Part shown: in pieces, positions 9,607 to 18,694 of the stretch
Position numbering within the stretch: the stretch's first letter is position 1
Layout of the letters: every line of letters begins with the position of its first letter
NCBI GenBank assembly: GCA_023411555.1
Contig: JAEYOQ010000031.1
Span: forward strand, 1 to 64,000
Length of the DNA: 64,000 nucleotides
Direction of reading: 5' to 3'
DNA from: Bacillota bacterium
Lineage (GTDB): Bacteria; Bacillota; Clostridia; Lachnospirales; Lachnospiraceae
Made by a program: the position numbers and the translations under genes
Notes under the pieces: generated by a model
The model's database searches: none
The model's input: the letters and a program-made list of their open reading frames with translations, nothing else
What the model was told of the DNA's origin: nothing

Positions 9607-10590
9607 TCAAGATTCTTCCTGAGGGCCTTCTATCATATTTACCGTTACACGGTATTTTTTCATATCCCCCGGTTGTAAGAATTTCAACATACCGGTTCTT
9701 CTCATGACATCTCTGCCGTCGGGATAACAATTGCCACACTCAAGCCCCAGCACATAATCGCGGTTTCCCATCATCTTCCACTCTACAAAACCGTCCAGTT
9801 CCCTTGCATCAAAGGTGATGGACAATCCCATATTCAGCTTAGGTTGGAAAATAGAGGCTAAGCCCTTCTCATCGGCAAACTTATGATAATAGCAGCGTTC
9901 CTGATATCCTGAGGTGGGCACTTCCATACACATCCACCTTGCAATGTCTTCTGCTGCATGGGTATCTCTTGGTATTACCTCTGCCGCAGGAATTGTCACA
10001 ATGCTATCTTCGTCCAGCAGTGGATAGCCCATGTTCATATGATAAAGTATCTCTATCGGTTCAACTCTGTCACCGGTATTCTTAATGGTATCGCAGATTT
10101 CAAATACATTTTCCTGAGTAGAAATCTCTATTTTACGCTCTAATCGAAGTTTTCGGCCAAATATCGTTTCATCCTTGGCAACAGTATGTATAATCATTTT
10201 ATCCGCTTCTTCTGTCCAATAAGCCTGTTCACAGGGTTGATTTGCAATGGAGCCATGTAGCGGGAGTTCCTCACCCTCATCCACACAGGGAGAACCTACC
10301 GACTGCAGTCCGCAGGTAGTTAAGAAACCTGCTGTAAAGGAATTCAGCCAATTACCTCCAATACTGTCATAATAGGTCGGTGCAACATATCCGCAGGGAG
10401 ACAGATAGCTCATATTGATCCCTTTATAGCGCAATCTTGTAATATCTCCATTTCTGTCCGGTGATACTGTAAGCATCAGTCCCTTGCCATTATTGACTTC
10501 ATAAAGTCGCATTCCATCACCCTTACCGCCTACCAGACGGTGCTCTTCAATACCATAAACTTGTGAATCGTGACCAATATACGGATTCAT
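9607..10590 (-). CDS. DUF4432 family aldose-epimerase-like protein
   Basis: A 327-residue member of the galactose-mutarotase-like superfamily, of the DUF4432 type. Supporting segments are the N-terminal GGKGDGMRLYEVNNG, the LMLTVSPDRNGDITRLRYKGINMSYLSP region, and the conserved ELPLHGSIANQPCE stretch, in which the His could be catalytic. The family is thought to interconvert sugar anomers or bind sugar phosphates; the function is not established. AGGAGG precedes ATG 10590. It is the last gene of the aldolase, isomerase and kinase operon, 28 bases after the kinase. No signal peptide is seen, so it is cytoplasmic. Confidence 0.8.
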   Translation of the reverse strand: MNPYIGHDSQVYGIEEHRLVGGKGDGMRLYEVNNGKGLMLTVSPDRNGDITRLRYKGINMSYLSPCGYVAPTYYDSIGGNWLNSFTAGFLTTCGLQSVGSPCVDEGEELPLHGSIANQPCEQAYWTEEADKMIIHTVAKDETIFGRKLRLERKIEISTQENVFEICDTIKNTGDRVEPIEILYHMNMGYPLLDEDSIVTIPAAEVIPRDTHAAEDIARWMCMEVPTSGYQERCYYHKFADEKGLASIFQPKLNMGLSITFDARELDGFVEWKMMGNRDYVLGLECGNCYPDGRDVMRRTGMLKFLQPGDMKKYRVTVNMIEGPQEES

Positions 10591-10617
10591 TATTTTCCTC
10601 CTGTCTACTTATATTTT

Positions 10618-12120
10618 CTACATCATTGGTCTTACTAGCTGATATAGATTTTTGTATTTTTCGTACATCCTTCTATATTTCTCATGCATGTCAATTCTTG
10701 GTTTATAGATTACTGTCTCTTCTACCATATGAGCTGCGGAATCCCCTAGATCCTTGAAAAGTCCGGATGCAATTCCGGTCAGCATAGCACTTCCCACTGT
10801 TCCCGCATCCACGGTCTTTAAAGCAACTATCGGAATATTCAGCATATCTGCCTTCATTTGCATCCACTCCGCAGAATGCGCACCGCCGCCGGTTGCGTGA
10901 ACTCTGGTAAACCGTATTCCCGAACCGCTTAAGGCCTGCATATTCAAGTACATCTCATATACGACGCCTTCCATACACCCTCTATAGATGTCCGCTACTG
11001 TAGTCGTTATCGTAAGTCCTAAGATTGCGCCCCTTGAACCGGTATCCATATAGGGCGTTGCTGCCCCTGCAAAGTGTGGTAATACCAGCAGTCCGCTTGG
11101 AGCTTCTTCCTCCTGCCCAGTGGAATAAATCTTCTCCAGATATTTGTTTAAGGTAATTCCTTGTGCTTTTGCCAGCTCTGCCTCTTTCTTTGCCAATGTC
11201 TCTGCGCACCATTGCAACAAAGCTCCTCCTGTATAGGAAAATGCATATGCAACATATTTTCCCGGGATTACATATGGTACTACAGCAAAATAACCTTTAT
11301 ACATACTATCAATATCCGGAAGTTCGTCGAAAATTGGTGTAAGACATTCCACTGTCCCTGCACCATCTACGGCAACACCGGAATCAAAGGCACCTGCACC
11401 TATGGCTGCAGCTACCTGGTCATGGCTGACTGACACCACTAGGGTTTTCTTACTTAAGCCGGTCTTCTGTACTGCTTCGGATGTAATCGTCCCCGCAATG
11501 GTTCCGGTCGGTACCGGCTCTGCCATAAGTCCCACATCAATTCCAGCCGCTTCAAATATCTCTCTGCTCCAGCAAAGCTTTTTGATATCAAAAGCCATCG
11601 TTCTGCTTGCTAGAGAATAATCTATTTGAGCTTTTCCGGTCAAATGATATACTACATAATCCTCCATTAGAAAAATTCGCTTGGTCAAGGCATATACTTC
11701 GGGGCAATGCTTTTTGATCCACATAATTTTTGATACACTATACATCTCATGCGGACGCAAGCCTGTGATGCCTGCAATATCTTTTTCTCCAAGCTTCGCG
11801 ATCAGCTCCCGACATTCCATACTTCCTCTCGGATCGGTATAAAGCATGGCCGGGTAAAGAGGACTACCTGCCTCATCCACACAGACAAAGGTTTCTCCAA
11901 AGCTGGTTACTCCAATTCCTGATACGTCCGGATATTTCTCTGCCATCTCCTGTATAGAGGCATACACACCATCCATCACCGTTGAAATGTCTATTTCATG
12001 TCCGCCCACCTTCCGTTTCACCGGGTAGTCACGGTAGGCTTTATCTACATATTTTCCTCGCTCATCAAATACTGTGCATTTACATCCTGTGGTTCCGATA
12101 TCTAAGCCCGCAATTTTCAT
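10618..12120 (-). CDS. FGGY-family carbohydrate kinase
   Basis: A 500-residue sugar kinase of the usual FGGY length. It has the first phosphate loop (GLDIGTTGCKCTVFDERG, residues 5-22), a Rossmann-type second half with ATGGGAHSAEWMQMKADMLN, the active-site region SVSHDQVAAAIGAGAFDSG, and a DGAGTVECLTPIF segment. Substrate specificity in this family (xylulose, gluconate, ribulose, fuculose and others) cannot be read directly. The neighbours argue for a ketose made by the adjacent isomerase, whose phosphate would go to the class II aldolase. AAGGAG lies before ATG 12120, and it starts 18 bases after the isomerase stop. Confidence 0.9.
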   Translation of the reverse strand: MKIAGLDIGTTGCKCTVFDERGKYVDKAYRDYPVKRKVGGHEIDISTVMDGVYASIQEMAEKYPDVSGIGVTSFGETFVCVDEAGSPLYPAMLYTDPRGSMECRELIAKLGEKDIAGITGLRPHEMYSVSKIMWIKKHCPEVYALTKRIFLMEDYVVYHLTGKAQIDYSLASRTMAFDIKKLCWSREIFEAAGIDVGLMAEPVPTGTIAGTITSEAVQKTGLSKKTLVVSVSHDQVAAAIGAGAFDSGVAVDGAGTVECLTPIFDELPDIDSMYKGYFAVVPYVIPGKYVAYAFSYTGGALLQWCAETLAKKEAELAKAQGITLNKYLEKIYSTGQEEEAPSGLLVLPHFAGAATPYMDTGSRGAILGLTITTTVADIYRGCMEGVVYEMYLNMQALSGSGIRFTRVHATGGGAHSAEWMQMKADMLNIPIVALKTVDAGTVGSAMLTGIASGLFKDLGDSAAHMVEETVIYKPRIDMHEKYRRMYEKYKNLYQLVRPMM

Positions 12121-12137
12121 GATAAGACTCCTTATGA

Positions 12138-13541
12138 TTAATCTATGTCAACCCAATCATACCCCAGATAGGTCGTAAATGCTTCCTTTAAGATTTCTTT
12201 CATATGTCCTACTCCGATAGAGGTATGATGTTTGAAACCGCCTCTTGCCAGTTTGATAAGCTTGTTCTGCAAATCAGGAATCTCACAGACACCTCCACAG
12301 CCAAAGAATCCATCTTCAATAGGATCATCGGTGAACTTCGCCTCACTTGCATATGCAATAATCCTGCCATCCTTGGTCTGACAATTGGAAATCGTGGTCT
12401 TGAACGCTTTGATTCTTCCTTCATTGCAGCCCCAGCCCGAACCAGGATCATTTTTTTCAAACATTTTATGCTCAGTAACAGTTCCTTTTCCAGTCATTAG
12501 GCTCTGTGCAACTGGTCCGCAGTGAAACAGGATGACCTTATTTTCATCGTCACCGTAATTATTGTTCCAATCCAGTACAGCAGTAGGTTCTTGACTTGCC
12601 AGGTTCATGGCACGCATGGTGAGTGCGGAGCACATGTCAATTTCACAGGAAGCCACAATTCCTCTGTCATTCAGCTCGCTTAAGAGTACACAGGGACATA
12701 CACGCAGATAGGTTTCCATCTCATTCCAACAGCGCAAGGTCAAAGCATCCAGATGGTATTCTGCTATGTACTCATCTATTACAACCGATATCTTTGCAAG
12801 CGTTAGCTTGTTGGAATCCGGAACTCTGGTAAAGTCGGTGTAATTTTCAAGTGTTTTGATTTTTTCCACAACTGCAGCTTCTCCATCTGCTTTGTGCTCA
12901 ACTTTGTATATTAATTCTGACAAATCGAAGGATTCTACATTGATACCGTATTTTTGTAAGGTGATCTCATCAAAACGAACTGTTTTAAATGCGGTAGTTC
13001 TGGCTCCGATACAGCCTACATTGAACCTCTTCATACCGTTTACCACACGACAGATTGATGCAAAATCCTTTAAGTTCTGAGCAAAAGCTTCGGACAACGG
13101 ATGGACTACATGAGGTTTCATTACGGTAAAGGGTACGTTATACTGTGTAAATACATCGGTTACGGAGAATTTACCACAATAAGCATCCCGTCTGTGTGTA
13201 AAGTCCATTTTACCGATTTCATCCGGATATGCCTGCATCAGAATCGGTACACCTGCATCCTGAAGTGCAGTAATAGCACCGTTTTCATCCGCGAAGATCG
13301 GCATAGAGAAGATAACACCATCATAGATTCCCTCATACTCCTTTAACCATTTGGCATAAAGACGTCCTTCATCCCTTGTCTCGATTCCGCCATATCTGGT
13401 CAAGCCCGGATCCATGGCAATATAATTAAAGCCTGCATCGGTAACAGCTTTGATCATATCCTCTCTTGCCTGGTAAATCAGTTCTCCCGGCATAAAACCG
13501 CGGTTACAAAATGCTAATGCAAATGTGATTTTTTTTCCCAT
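12138..13541 (-). CDS. L-fucose/arabinose isomerase-like protein (copy 1)
   Basis: A 467-residue protein of the FucI/AraA fold. Segments typical of the group are the N-terminal NRGFMPGELI, a QAYPDE-MDFTHRRDAYCGKFS stretch, GCIGARTTAFKTVRFDE, the ALTLRCWNEMETYLRVCPC core, SELNDRGIVASCEIDMCSALTMRAM (including metal-binding acidic residues) and ILFHCGPV. It is clearly paralogous to the protein at 25049-26443, sharing FCNRGF/YFGNRGF, MDFTHRRDA and CIGARTTAFKTVR or its equivalent. Aldose-ketose isomerisation of a rare sugar is expected. AGAAGGAG precedes ATG 13541. It lies between the aldolase and the kinase. Confidence 0.85.
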   Translation of the reverse strand: MGKKITFALAFCNRGFMPGELIYQAREDMIKAVTDAGFNYIAMDPGLTRYGGIETRDEGRLYAKWLKEYEGIYDGVIFSMPIFADENGAITALQDAGVPILMQAYPDEIGKMDFTHRRDAYCGKFSVTDVFTQYNVPFTVMKPHVVHPLSEAFAQNLKDFASICRVVNGMKRFNVGCIGARTTAFKTVRFDEITLQKYGINVESFDLSELIYKVEHKADGEAAVVEKIKTLENYTDFTRVPDSNKLTLAKISVVIDEYIAEYHLDALTLRCWNEMETYLRVCPCVLLSELNDRGIVASCEIDMCSALTMRAMNLASQEPTAVLDWNNNYGDDENKVILFHCGPVAQSLMTGKGTVTEHKMFEKNDPGSGWGCNEGRIKAFKTTISNCQTKDGRIIAYASEAKFTDDPIEDGFFGCGGVCEIPDLQNKLIKLARGGFKHHTSIGVGHMKEILKEAFTTYLGYDWVDID

Positions 13542-13562
13542 TTTTCTTATCTCCTTCTCTTA

Positions 13563-14426
13563 TTAATCCATGAAAGCGAACATCTTCATTGCCGCTTTTA
13601 CGTTTTCCTTCATCGCTGCTCTTCCTGCAATCACTATGGAAGAAAAGAATACAGGTTCGTTTTCTTTTAAGTTTCTGATATACTCTGCCGTTGCGTTTCC
13701 ACCGGATTTGTCCATGTAGGTAAAGTAATTCACCTTACGGACTCCGGCTTTGATAGCTTTCTTATAATCCTCTTTACTTACACCGGAACCGCCGTGCATC
13801 ACAATTGGAATATTACCTGTCGATGCACGCACATTTTTAACGACATCAAAGTCCAGCTTCGGTTCTGTCAAATAAATGCCGTGTGTCGTTCCAAAGGAGC
13901 AAGCAAGTGCATCAATTCCTGTATCAGCGATAAATACCCTCGCTTGTTCGGGATCTGTATAAATCTTGCTGTGATCCTCCTCTCCATAATCACCGCAGCC
14001 GGACTCTCTCTTACCCATGGTGCCGAGCTCTGCTTCTACAGAAGCACCTGTCTTAGCGGCCATTTCTACAGCTTTCCTGGTATTGGCAGAGTTCTCATCA
14101 TAAGATAGAGTGGATCCATCATACATTATAGCTGTAAAACCCATATCCAAAGCCTGCTGCAAGTATTCCAGGGTCTCACCATGGTCCAAGTGGACACATA
14201 CCGGAATCGTAGCTTTTTTTGCTGCCTCAACCATAATTGGTCCTATAACAGAGAGTGAAATTAAAGGTTCGTGACACTGTGCAAACTGGATAATCACCGG
14301 AAGCTCCAGCTCCTGTGCTGCTTCGATTACTGCATGTAATCCCTCTAGATTCGGTGTGTTAAAGGAACCGATTGCAATTTTTCTCTCCTCGGCAATTTTC
14401 ATTACATCATTTAAGGTTACTAACAT
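13563..14426 (-). CDS. Class II fructose/tagatose-bisphosphate-type aldolase
   Basis: 287 residues from ATG 14426, which has AAAGGAG upstream. The longer in-frame reading to 14486 lacks a ribosome site and the family-like start MLVTLNDVMKIAEE. Zinc-site and active-site motifs are VHLDHGETLE near residue 79, MYDGSTLSYDEN, EAELGTMGKRE, SFGTTHGIY and VMHGGSGVS, all in class II order. The enzyme should cleave a ketose phosphate into two C3 (or C3 plus C2) units. It is the first gene of the four-gene operon and is divergent from the PocR/AraC regulator, which probably controls it through the repeats between them. Confidence 0.92.
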   Translation of the reverse strand: MLVTLNDVMKIAEERKIAIGSFNTPNLEGLHAVIEAAQELELPVIIQFAQCHEPLISLSVIGPIMVEAAKKATIPVCVHLDHGETLEYLQQALDMGFTAIMYDGSTLSYDENSANTRKAVEMAAKTGASVEAELGTMGKRESGCGDYGEEDHSKIYTDPEQARVFIADTGIDALACSFGTTHGIYLTEPKLDFDVVKNVRASTGNIPIVMHGGSGVSKEDYKKAIKAGVRKVNYFTYMDKSGGNATAEYIRNLKENEPVFFSSIVIAGRAAMKENVKAAMKMFAFMD

Positions 14427-14584
14427 GGCTATTCTCCTTTGTCTGTTTTCTCTTGATAGATGATATCTACATATTTGTTGATCCATTTTTGTAACACTAT
14501 CTTTTTATCCAACTTCGATTGCAAGTCTCTGATTAAATAATAGTTTCTTAACAAAGGAGAGTATATAGAAGTATGTTCTTTTTA

Positions 14585-14673
14585 CTTTAAATTCGTTCGC
14601 CAGTCGATTTTTGTATATTAGTCTTAGACATGATCATGTTTGATATATCTTCTCTATGCTTTAAATTCGTTCG
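14585..14673. promoter_or_regulatory. Paired operator repeats with central palindrome
   Basis: The 15-mer CTTTAAATTCGTTCG occurs at 14585-14599 and again, identically, at 14659-14673, with starts 74 bases apart (about seven helical turns). The perfect palindrome ACATGATCATGT (14628-14639) lies almost at the midpoint. The block sits in the 305-base gap between the divergent aldolase and PocR/AraC genes. The distance to both starts fits repressor looping or AraC-type activation. Binding by the neighbouring regulator is inference. Confidence 0.6.
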
Positions 14674-14731
14674 TTTATGTGTTAAAATTATAATGTATTT
14701 CTATTGAGAGAATTTATACAGGAGTGTGCCT

Positions 14732-15592
14732 ATGATATCTAGTTTTGATTTAACGAAACTTAATTCTATATTAAAGGATTTCTATAATCTGACTCATATT
14801 CGGATTACAGTTTTTGATGACACCTTTCATGAGCTGACCGCATATCCTGAGCAGATTGCACCCTTTTGTCAGCTTATTCGTACTGATCAGCAAGGAGAAG
14901 CAAAATGTAAGCTCAGCGATATCCACGCCTGTGAAGTCGCAGCCAGACGTCATTCACCATATACCTATCGCTGTCATGCCGGATTAACAGAAAATATTGA
15001 ACCGCTGTATCTTGGAAATATCGTAATCGGTTATCTACTTTTTGGTCACGTATTCTCCTATCCTACCTATGAAGAAGGCTGGGAACAGATAAAGACACTC
15101 TGCCAGGATTATCATATTGATATGGACTCCTTACAGGAAGCCTGCCGGAAGCTGCCCGTTATCACAGAGGATTATATTGCTTCTGCATCTCACATTCTGC
15201 AGGCAGTTGCCTCCTATTTGTGCCTGGAGCGTATGGTATATTTAAGACATCAGGAGCTTCCTGTTCAGATTGATGAATATATATCCGAACATTTTACCGA
15301 ACAGATTGATGCCATCTCCATATGCAGAAAATTTTACATTGGAAAAACGCAGCTCTATGAAATCGCTAAGCAGAGTTATGGAATTGGAATAGCAGAACAT
15401 ATTAGGAATTTAAGAATTGAAAAATCCAAAAGACTCTTAGAAGAATCAGAACTCCCTTTATCAGAAATCGCCTCACAGTGCGGATTTAAGGACTATAATT
15501 ATTTTATAACCGTTTTTAAGCGTATGGTTGGAATTCCACCCATGAAATATGCGAAGTATAGTAGTTTTGCAGTGCATCCCAAATGTTGGTAA
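14732..15592 (+). CDS. PocR-domain AraC-family transcriptional regulator
   Basis: About 286 residues. ATG 14732 is preferred over GTG 14726 because CAGGAG at about 14719-14724 leaves seven bases to the ATG but only one to the GTG. The N-terminal half is a PocR ligand-binding domain (NLTHIRITVFDD, a Cys-containing CQLIR...CKLSDIHACE, TYRCHAGLTENIEPL, VIGYLLFGHVF). The C-terminal about 100 residues are two AraC helix-turn-helix units (FYIGKTQLYEIAKQSYG and LSEIASQCGFKDYNYFITVFKR). PocR domains sense small metabolites. It is divergent from the aldolase operon, its likely target. Confidence 0.9.
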   Translation: MISSFDLTKLNSILKDFYNLTHIRITVFDDTFHELTAYPEQIAPFCQLIRTDQQGEAKCKLSDIHACEVAARRHSPYTYRCHAGLTENIEPLYLGNIVIGYLLFGHVFSYPTYEEGWEQIKTLCQDYHIDMDSLQEACRKLPVITEDYIASASHILQAVASYLCLERMVYLRHQELPVQIDEYISEHFTEQIDAISICRKFYIGKTQLYEIAKQSYGIGIAEHIRNLRIEKSKRLLEESELPLSEIASQCGFKDYNYFITVFKRMVGIPPMKYAKYSSFAVHPKCW

Positions 15593-15614
15593 AAATTTGA
15601 GATGTACTGCAAAA
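15565..15614 (+). terminator. Stem-loop overlapping the PocR/AraC stop codon
   Basis: TTTTGCAGTGCATC (15565-15578) pairs with GATGTACTGCAAAA (15601-15614) with one mismatch. The T-rich CACTTTTTA follows. The left arm lies in the last codons of the regulator. It is probably the terminator of this gene and faces the end of the long convergent operon. Confidence 0.55.
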
Positions 15615-15691
15615 CACTTTTTACCCTCTATGTTATAGCTACATACTCCAAAACAGTAGTTAATATTTACAATCAATGACTGTCTTAGGTT

Positions 15692-16459
15692 TTATTCAAA
15701 CATCCAAGCCAGAACATACTTAATATATTCATCCCAAAACTCCCAAGAGTGTGTTCCTGCAGATTCTTTATAAGTAATGTCATAACCGTTTTCTTTTAAC
15801 GCGGCTTGGAACCGTACATTTTCCTCATAGAGCATGTCTTCTGTGCCAACACCCATAAAAACTTTCGGCTTAATTGCGTCGTTTTGATGCGCCTTTGCAA
15901 TCTGAAATAAATTATCTTCTGCAGAAACGATAAGCTCCTCTCCAAAGATAGGCTTCAGCAAGGATTCATCATCAAGTCCTAATGCTCGGGAAGGCATATC
16001 ACATACAGATGAGAGTCCGGCTACTATAGCATACTGTGACGGATTTCTAAGACCAATCTTTAAGGCACCATAGCCACCCATGGAAAGACCGGCAATAAAT
16101 GTGTCTTTACGTTCGGTTGAAATTTTAAAAAAGGACCGAATCAACGCAGGAAGTTCTTGGCTAATATAGGTGTAGTAAGGAAGTCCGTATTTCATATCCG
16201 TATAGAAACTCCGTAGCCCCGAAGGCATCACCACGCAGATGCTGTATTTTTCGGCATATCTTTCAATCGAAGTACGTCGAATCCAAGAGGAATAGTCGCC
16301 TCCTAATCCGTGTAGCAGATATAAGCAGGGATATGCGTCACTCAAAGTCTTCTGCGTCTGATCAGTTGAATCGATCGTACTTTTTTGCGGAATAATAACA
16401 TTGACTTCAGTGCCCATTTTTAGAACTTCACTATATAATTTCAAATCAATCAATGCCAT
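15692..16459 (-). CDS. Alpha/beta-hydrolase esterase (esterase D/feruloyl-esterase-like)
   Basis: About 256 residues from ATG 16459, which has GGAGGGG upstream and sits two bases after the stop of the GH31 gene. An open frame continues to 16630 but only inside the GH31 gene. The YLLHGLGGDYSSW oxyanion region, the nucleophile elbow GLSMGGYGALK (Ser about 127) and the terminal THSWEFWDE histidine (about 236) define the esterase-D fold. No signal peptide is visible, so it acts in the cytoplasm, probably removing acyl groups (acetyl or aromatic) from imported oligosaccharides. It is the last gene of the 18-gene operon. Confidence 0.88.
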   Translation of the reverse strand: MALIDLKLYSEVLKMGTEVNVIIPQKSTIDSTDQTQKTLSDAYPCLYLLHGLGGDYSSWIRRTSIERYAEKYSICVVMPSGLRSFYTDMKYGLPYYTYISQELPALIRSFFKISTERKDTFIAGLSMGGYGALKIGLRNPSQYAIVAGLSSVCDMPSRALGLDDESLLKPIFGEELIVSAEDNLFQIAKAHQNDAIKPKVFMGVGTEDMLYEENVRFQAALKENGYDITYKESAGTHSWEFWDEYIKYVLAWMFE

Positions 16460-16460
16460 A

Positions 16461-18581
16461 TCAAGACCCCTCCATAACCATAACCTCTGCATCCTTCTCT
16501 TCACATGTGACAGTAATTTCCTTATCTGAACCATGAACATAAATAAGCCATGTTCTTTTCTCCGGTTTATTAATATATTCTCCCTCACGCATTCCAATAT
16601 GTATCTGAACTCTATCTTCCACACATTCACAGGTAATCATGGTATGACTGGAAATGTTCTGTTCATAATCCAGTGTTTCTCCGTCATCCTCTCTAAATAT
16701 ATACGAACTTCTTCCCATTGGATAAAAATGCAGTTCAATCTTTTCTTCGGTGTACTGAGTCATGTAATCTCTAACCTTCCACTTCGGAATAATGGCTCCC
16801 TTTTTAATAAAGAATGCACCACCTCGTTCCTTTGGTGGTATATAATTCAATGTCTCACCATTACTTTCATATTCTTTGTTCGTCCAATAATCAATCCAGC
16901 CACCTTTAGGCAAATAAATCTTATCCGTAAATGCAGTTAAAAGAATAGATTCCCCTAACATATATTGGTTAGAAAGTTCCATACATTCTTCATCATTTTG
17001 GAATTCCATAGGCATTGGTCTGATTATTGGTACAGAAGTTTCATGGCATTCAATGGCTGCTGAATAGATATAAGGAATCAGGCTATATCTCAAACGGGAA
17101 TAATAGGTATAAACACGTTCATTCTCTTCCCCTGCGTACCAAGGCTGGCGACAGCCTTCCCATGCATTATGCTGAGCCCATGGTGCCAGCATACCAAAAT
17201 GAATTGCTTCCGGGCTATAAATATCCATATCTACTGTAGTGTTCATAAAGCCTGACATGGCAAGGTTTAACAACCATATCATGCTGCCTTCTTTTCCTCC
17301 ATTGTCTCCCGTAGTCGCTCCGCCCCATCGCTGCTGCCCCGTATAGCCTCCGCAATAATGTAGATAAGGACGTTTATTTATCTGCTCTGTAAAGCCCTTA
17401 TACAGTTGCTTCACAACAAGCACCTGAGAGACATTGTGCATCTCCAGCTCGCTTTTTCCATTGGTATATATTTTATTTGGATCCACACGTATCAACATAT
17501 CAGAAGGATCAATCTTAAAACCATCTGCACCTGCATCCACAAATTTCTTCATATGCTCATACCAGGAAGGTAATTGTCCCACTCCCGTAACAAGTCGTTC
17601 CTCATGGTCACACAGGTCGTAATACATACAATTCCATAGTCCTACATGAAAACCAAATCTGCGCATGATTGATAGAAATTGAGACGGATACTCTCTTTTC
17701 CTCATCCACACGTCTATATAGAACCTTGTCAGATCCCAATTTTTTTCAAAGGAATAATCATAGGGCTTGCTCATCCACCCCGGTTCCAAGCTGACATTAT
17801 CACAAGGAATATGTTTTTCACGATACTTCATCATATCATTCAATATTTCAAACTGATTCTGATACATCGGCGCAATATAAGTAAGACCATATACATACTT
17901 AGGTAGTAACATGCTTTTTCCGGAAATGTCTGTATATAATCTGACAATATCCTTCATGCTCTTTCCATATAGTATAAAAACATCAAGTTCATCAAAATTG
18001 CCCAGTATGGTTAATCTTCCTTTTGCATAATCGTCTATGTCCACAAAGTGTCTGTCTTCTGCAAAAATAAAGAGTCCCCAATTTTGGTTGGAGTAGACTA
18101 AAGGAATAGCAATTTCATTATACTGATAAACCGGCCAATTTTGATAGGATCCCCCTCGATGTTGAATATGTTCTCTGTTACCTTCGCCCAGACCATAAAA
18201 TTTCTCATTCTCATCAATTTCAAAGCTGATACCGAATTTCTTACCGGAATCCCTAACATCCAAAGCTTCGTTCCACTGGGCTGGAGCTTCATCCAGTCTT
18301 CCTTCTACATTACGACGAGATGGAACACATTCCTTGAATTTTTGAAGCTGATAGTCCATCTCCTGCTTCCAGAAAGAATCATCTTCCTCTGGACGAATTG
18401 TAAATGTTAGCTTTCTTCCATCCGGAAGAATAACTGCATTCTCTTCCACGATCACCTCTGTAACCGGTTCCTTTGGCGGAAGCTTTACAATGCCGTATCT
18501 CTCAAGATATTTTTCAGTCATATTTTCGCATTTACTAATTCTGATAATACCTTCTTTCATAGGGGTAATCAAACAATTCAT
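16461..18581 (-). CDS. GH31-family alpha-glycosidase
   Basis: A 706-residue GH31 enzyme without signal peptide. The catalytic nucleophile lies in GADGFKIDPSD near residue 357 and the acid/base in GGATTGDNGG near 424. Flanking family features are NVSLEPGWM, FGFHVGLWNCMYY, LPYIYS-type LIPYIYSAA, RPMPMEF and the C-terminal YTEEKIELHFYPMG. GH31 members act on alpha-glucosides, alpha-xylosides, alpha-galactosides or sulfoquinovosides; the sequence alone does not decide. GGAGG lies before ATG 18581. It comes 113 bases after the YitT gene, the widest gap in the operon, so an internal promoter is possible. Confidence 0.92.
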   Translation of the reverse strand: MNCLITPMKEGIIRISKCENMTEKYLERYGIVKLPPKEPVTEVIVEENAVILPDGRKLTFTIRPEEDDSFWKQEMDYQLQKFKECVPSRRNVEGRLDEAPAQWNEALDVRDSGKKFGISFEIDENEKFYGLGEGNREHIQHRGGSYQNWPVYQYNEIAIPLVYSNQNWGLFIFAEDRHFVDIDDYAKGRLTILGNFDELDVFILYGKSMKDIVRLYTDISGKSMLLPKYVYGLTYIAPMYQNQFEILNDMMKYREKHIPCDNVSLEPGWMSKPYDYSFEKNWDLTRFYIDVWMRKREYPSQFLSIMRRFGFHVGLWNCMYYDLCDHEERLVTGVGQLPSWYEHMKKFVDAGADGFKIDPSDMLIRVDPNKIYTNGKSELEMHNVSQVLVVKQLYKGFTEQINKRPYLHYCGGYTGQQRWGGATTGDNGGKEGSMIWLLNLAMSGFMNTTVDMDIYSPEAIHFGMLAPWAQHNAWEGCRQPWYAGEENERVYTYYSRLRYSLIPYIYSAAIECHETSVPIIRPMPMEFQNDEECMELSNQYMLGESILLTAFTDKIYLPKGGWIDYWTNKEYESNGETLNYIPPKERGGAFFIKKGAIIPKWKVRDYMTQYTEEKIELHFYPMGRSSYIFREDDGETLDYEQNISSHTMITCECVEDRVQIHIGMREGEYINKPEKRTWLIYVHGSDKEITVTCEEKDAEVMVMEGS

Positions 18582-18694
18582 AAGTAATCCTCCAATTATT
18601 CAATGCTTCTACCGAATAGCTCAAATTACATTTTATTTCCCGGATAACACCATAATCATGGATATTTCGAGAAATCGTGTATGAAGCTAGTGGT

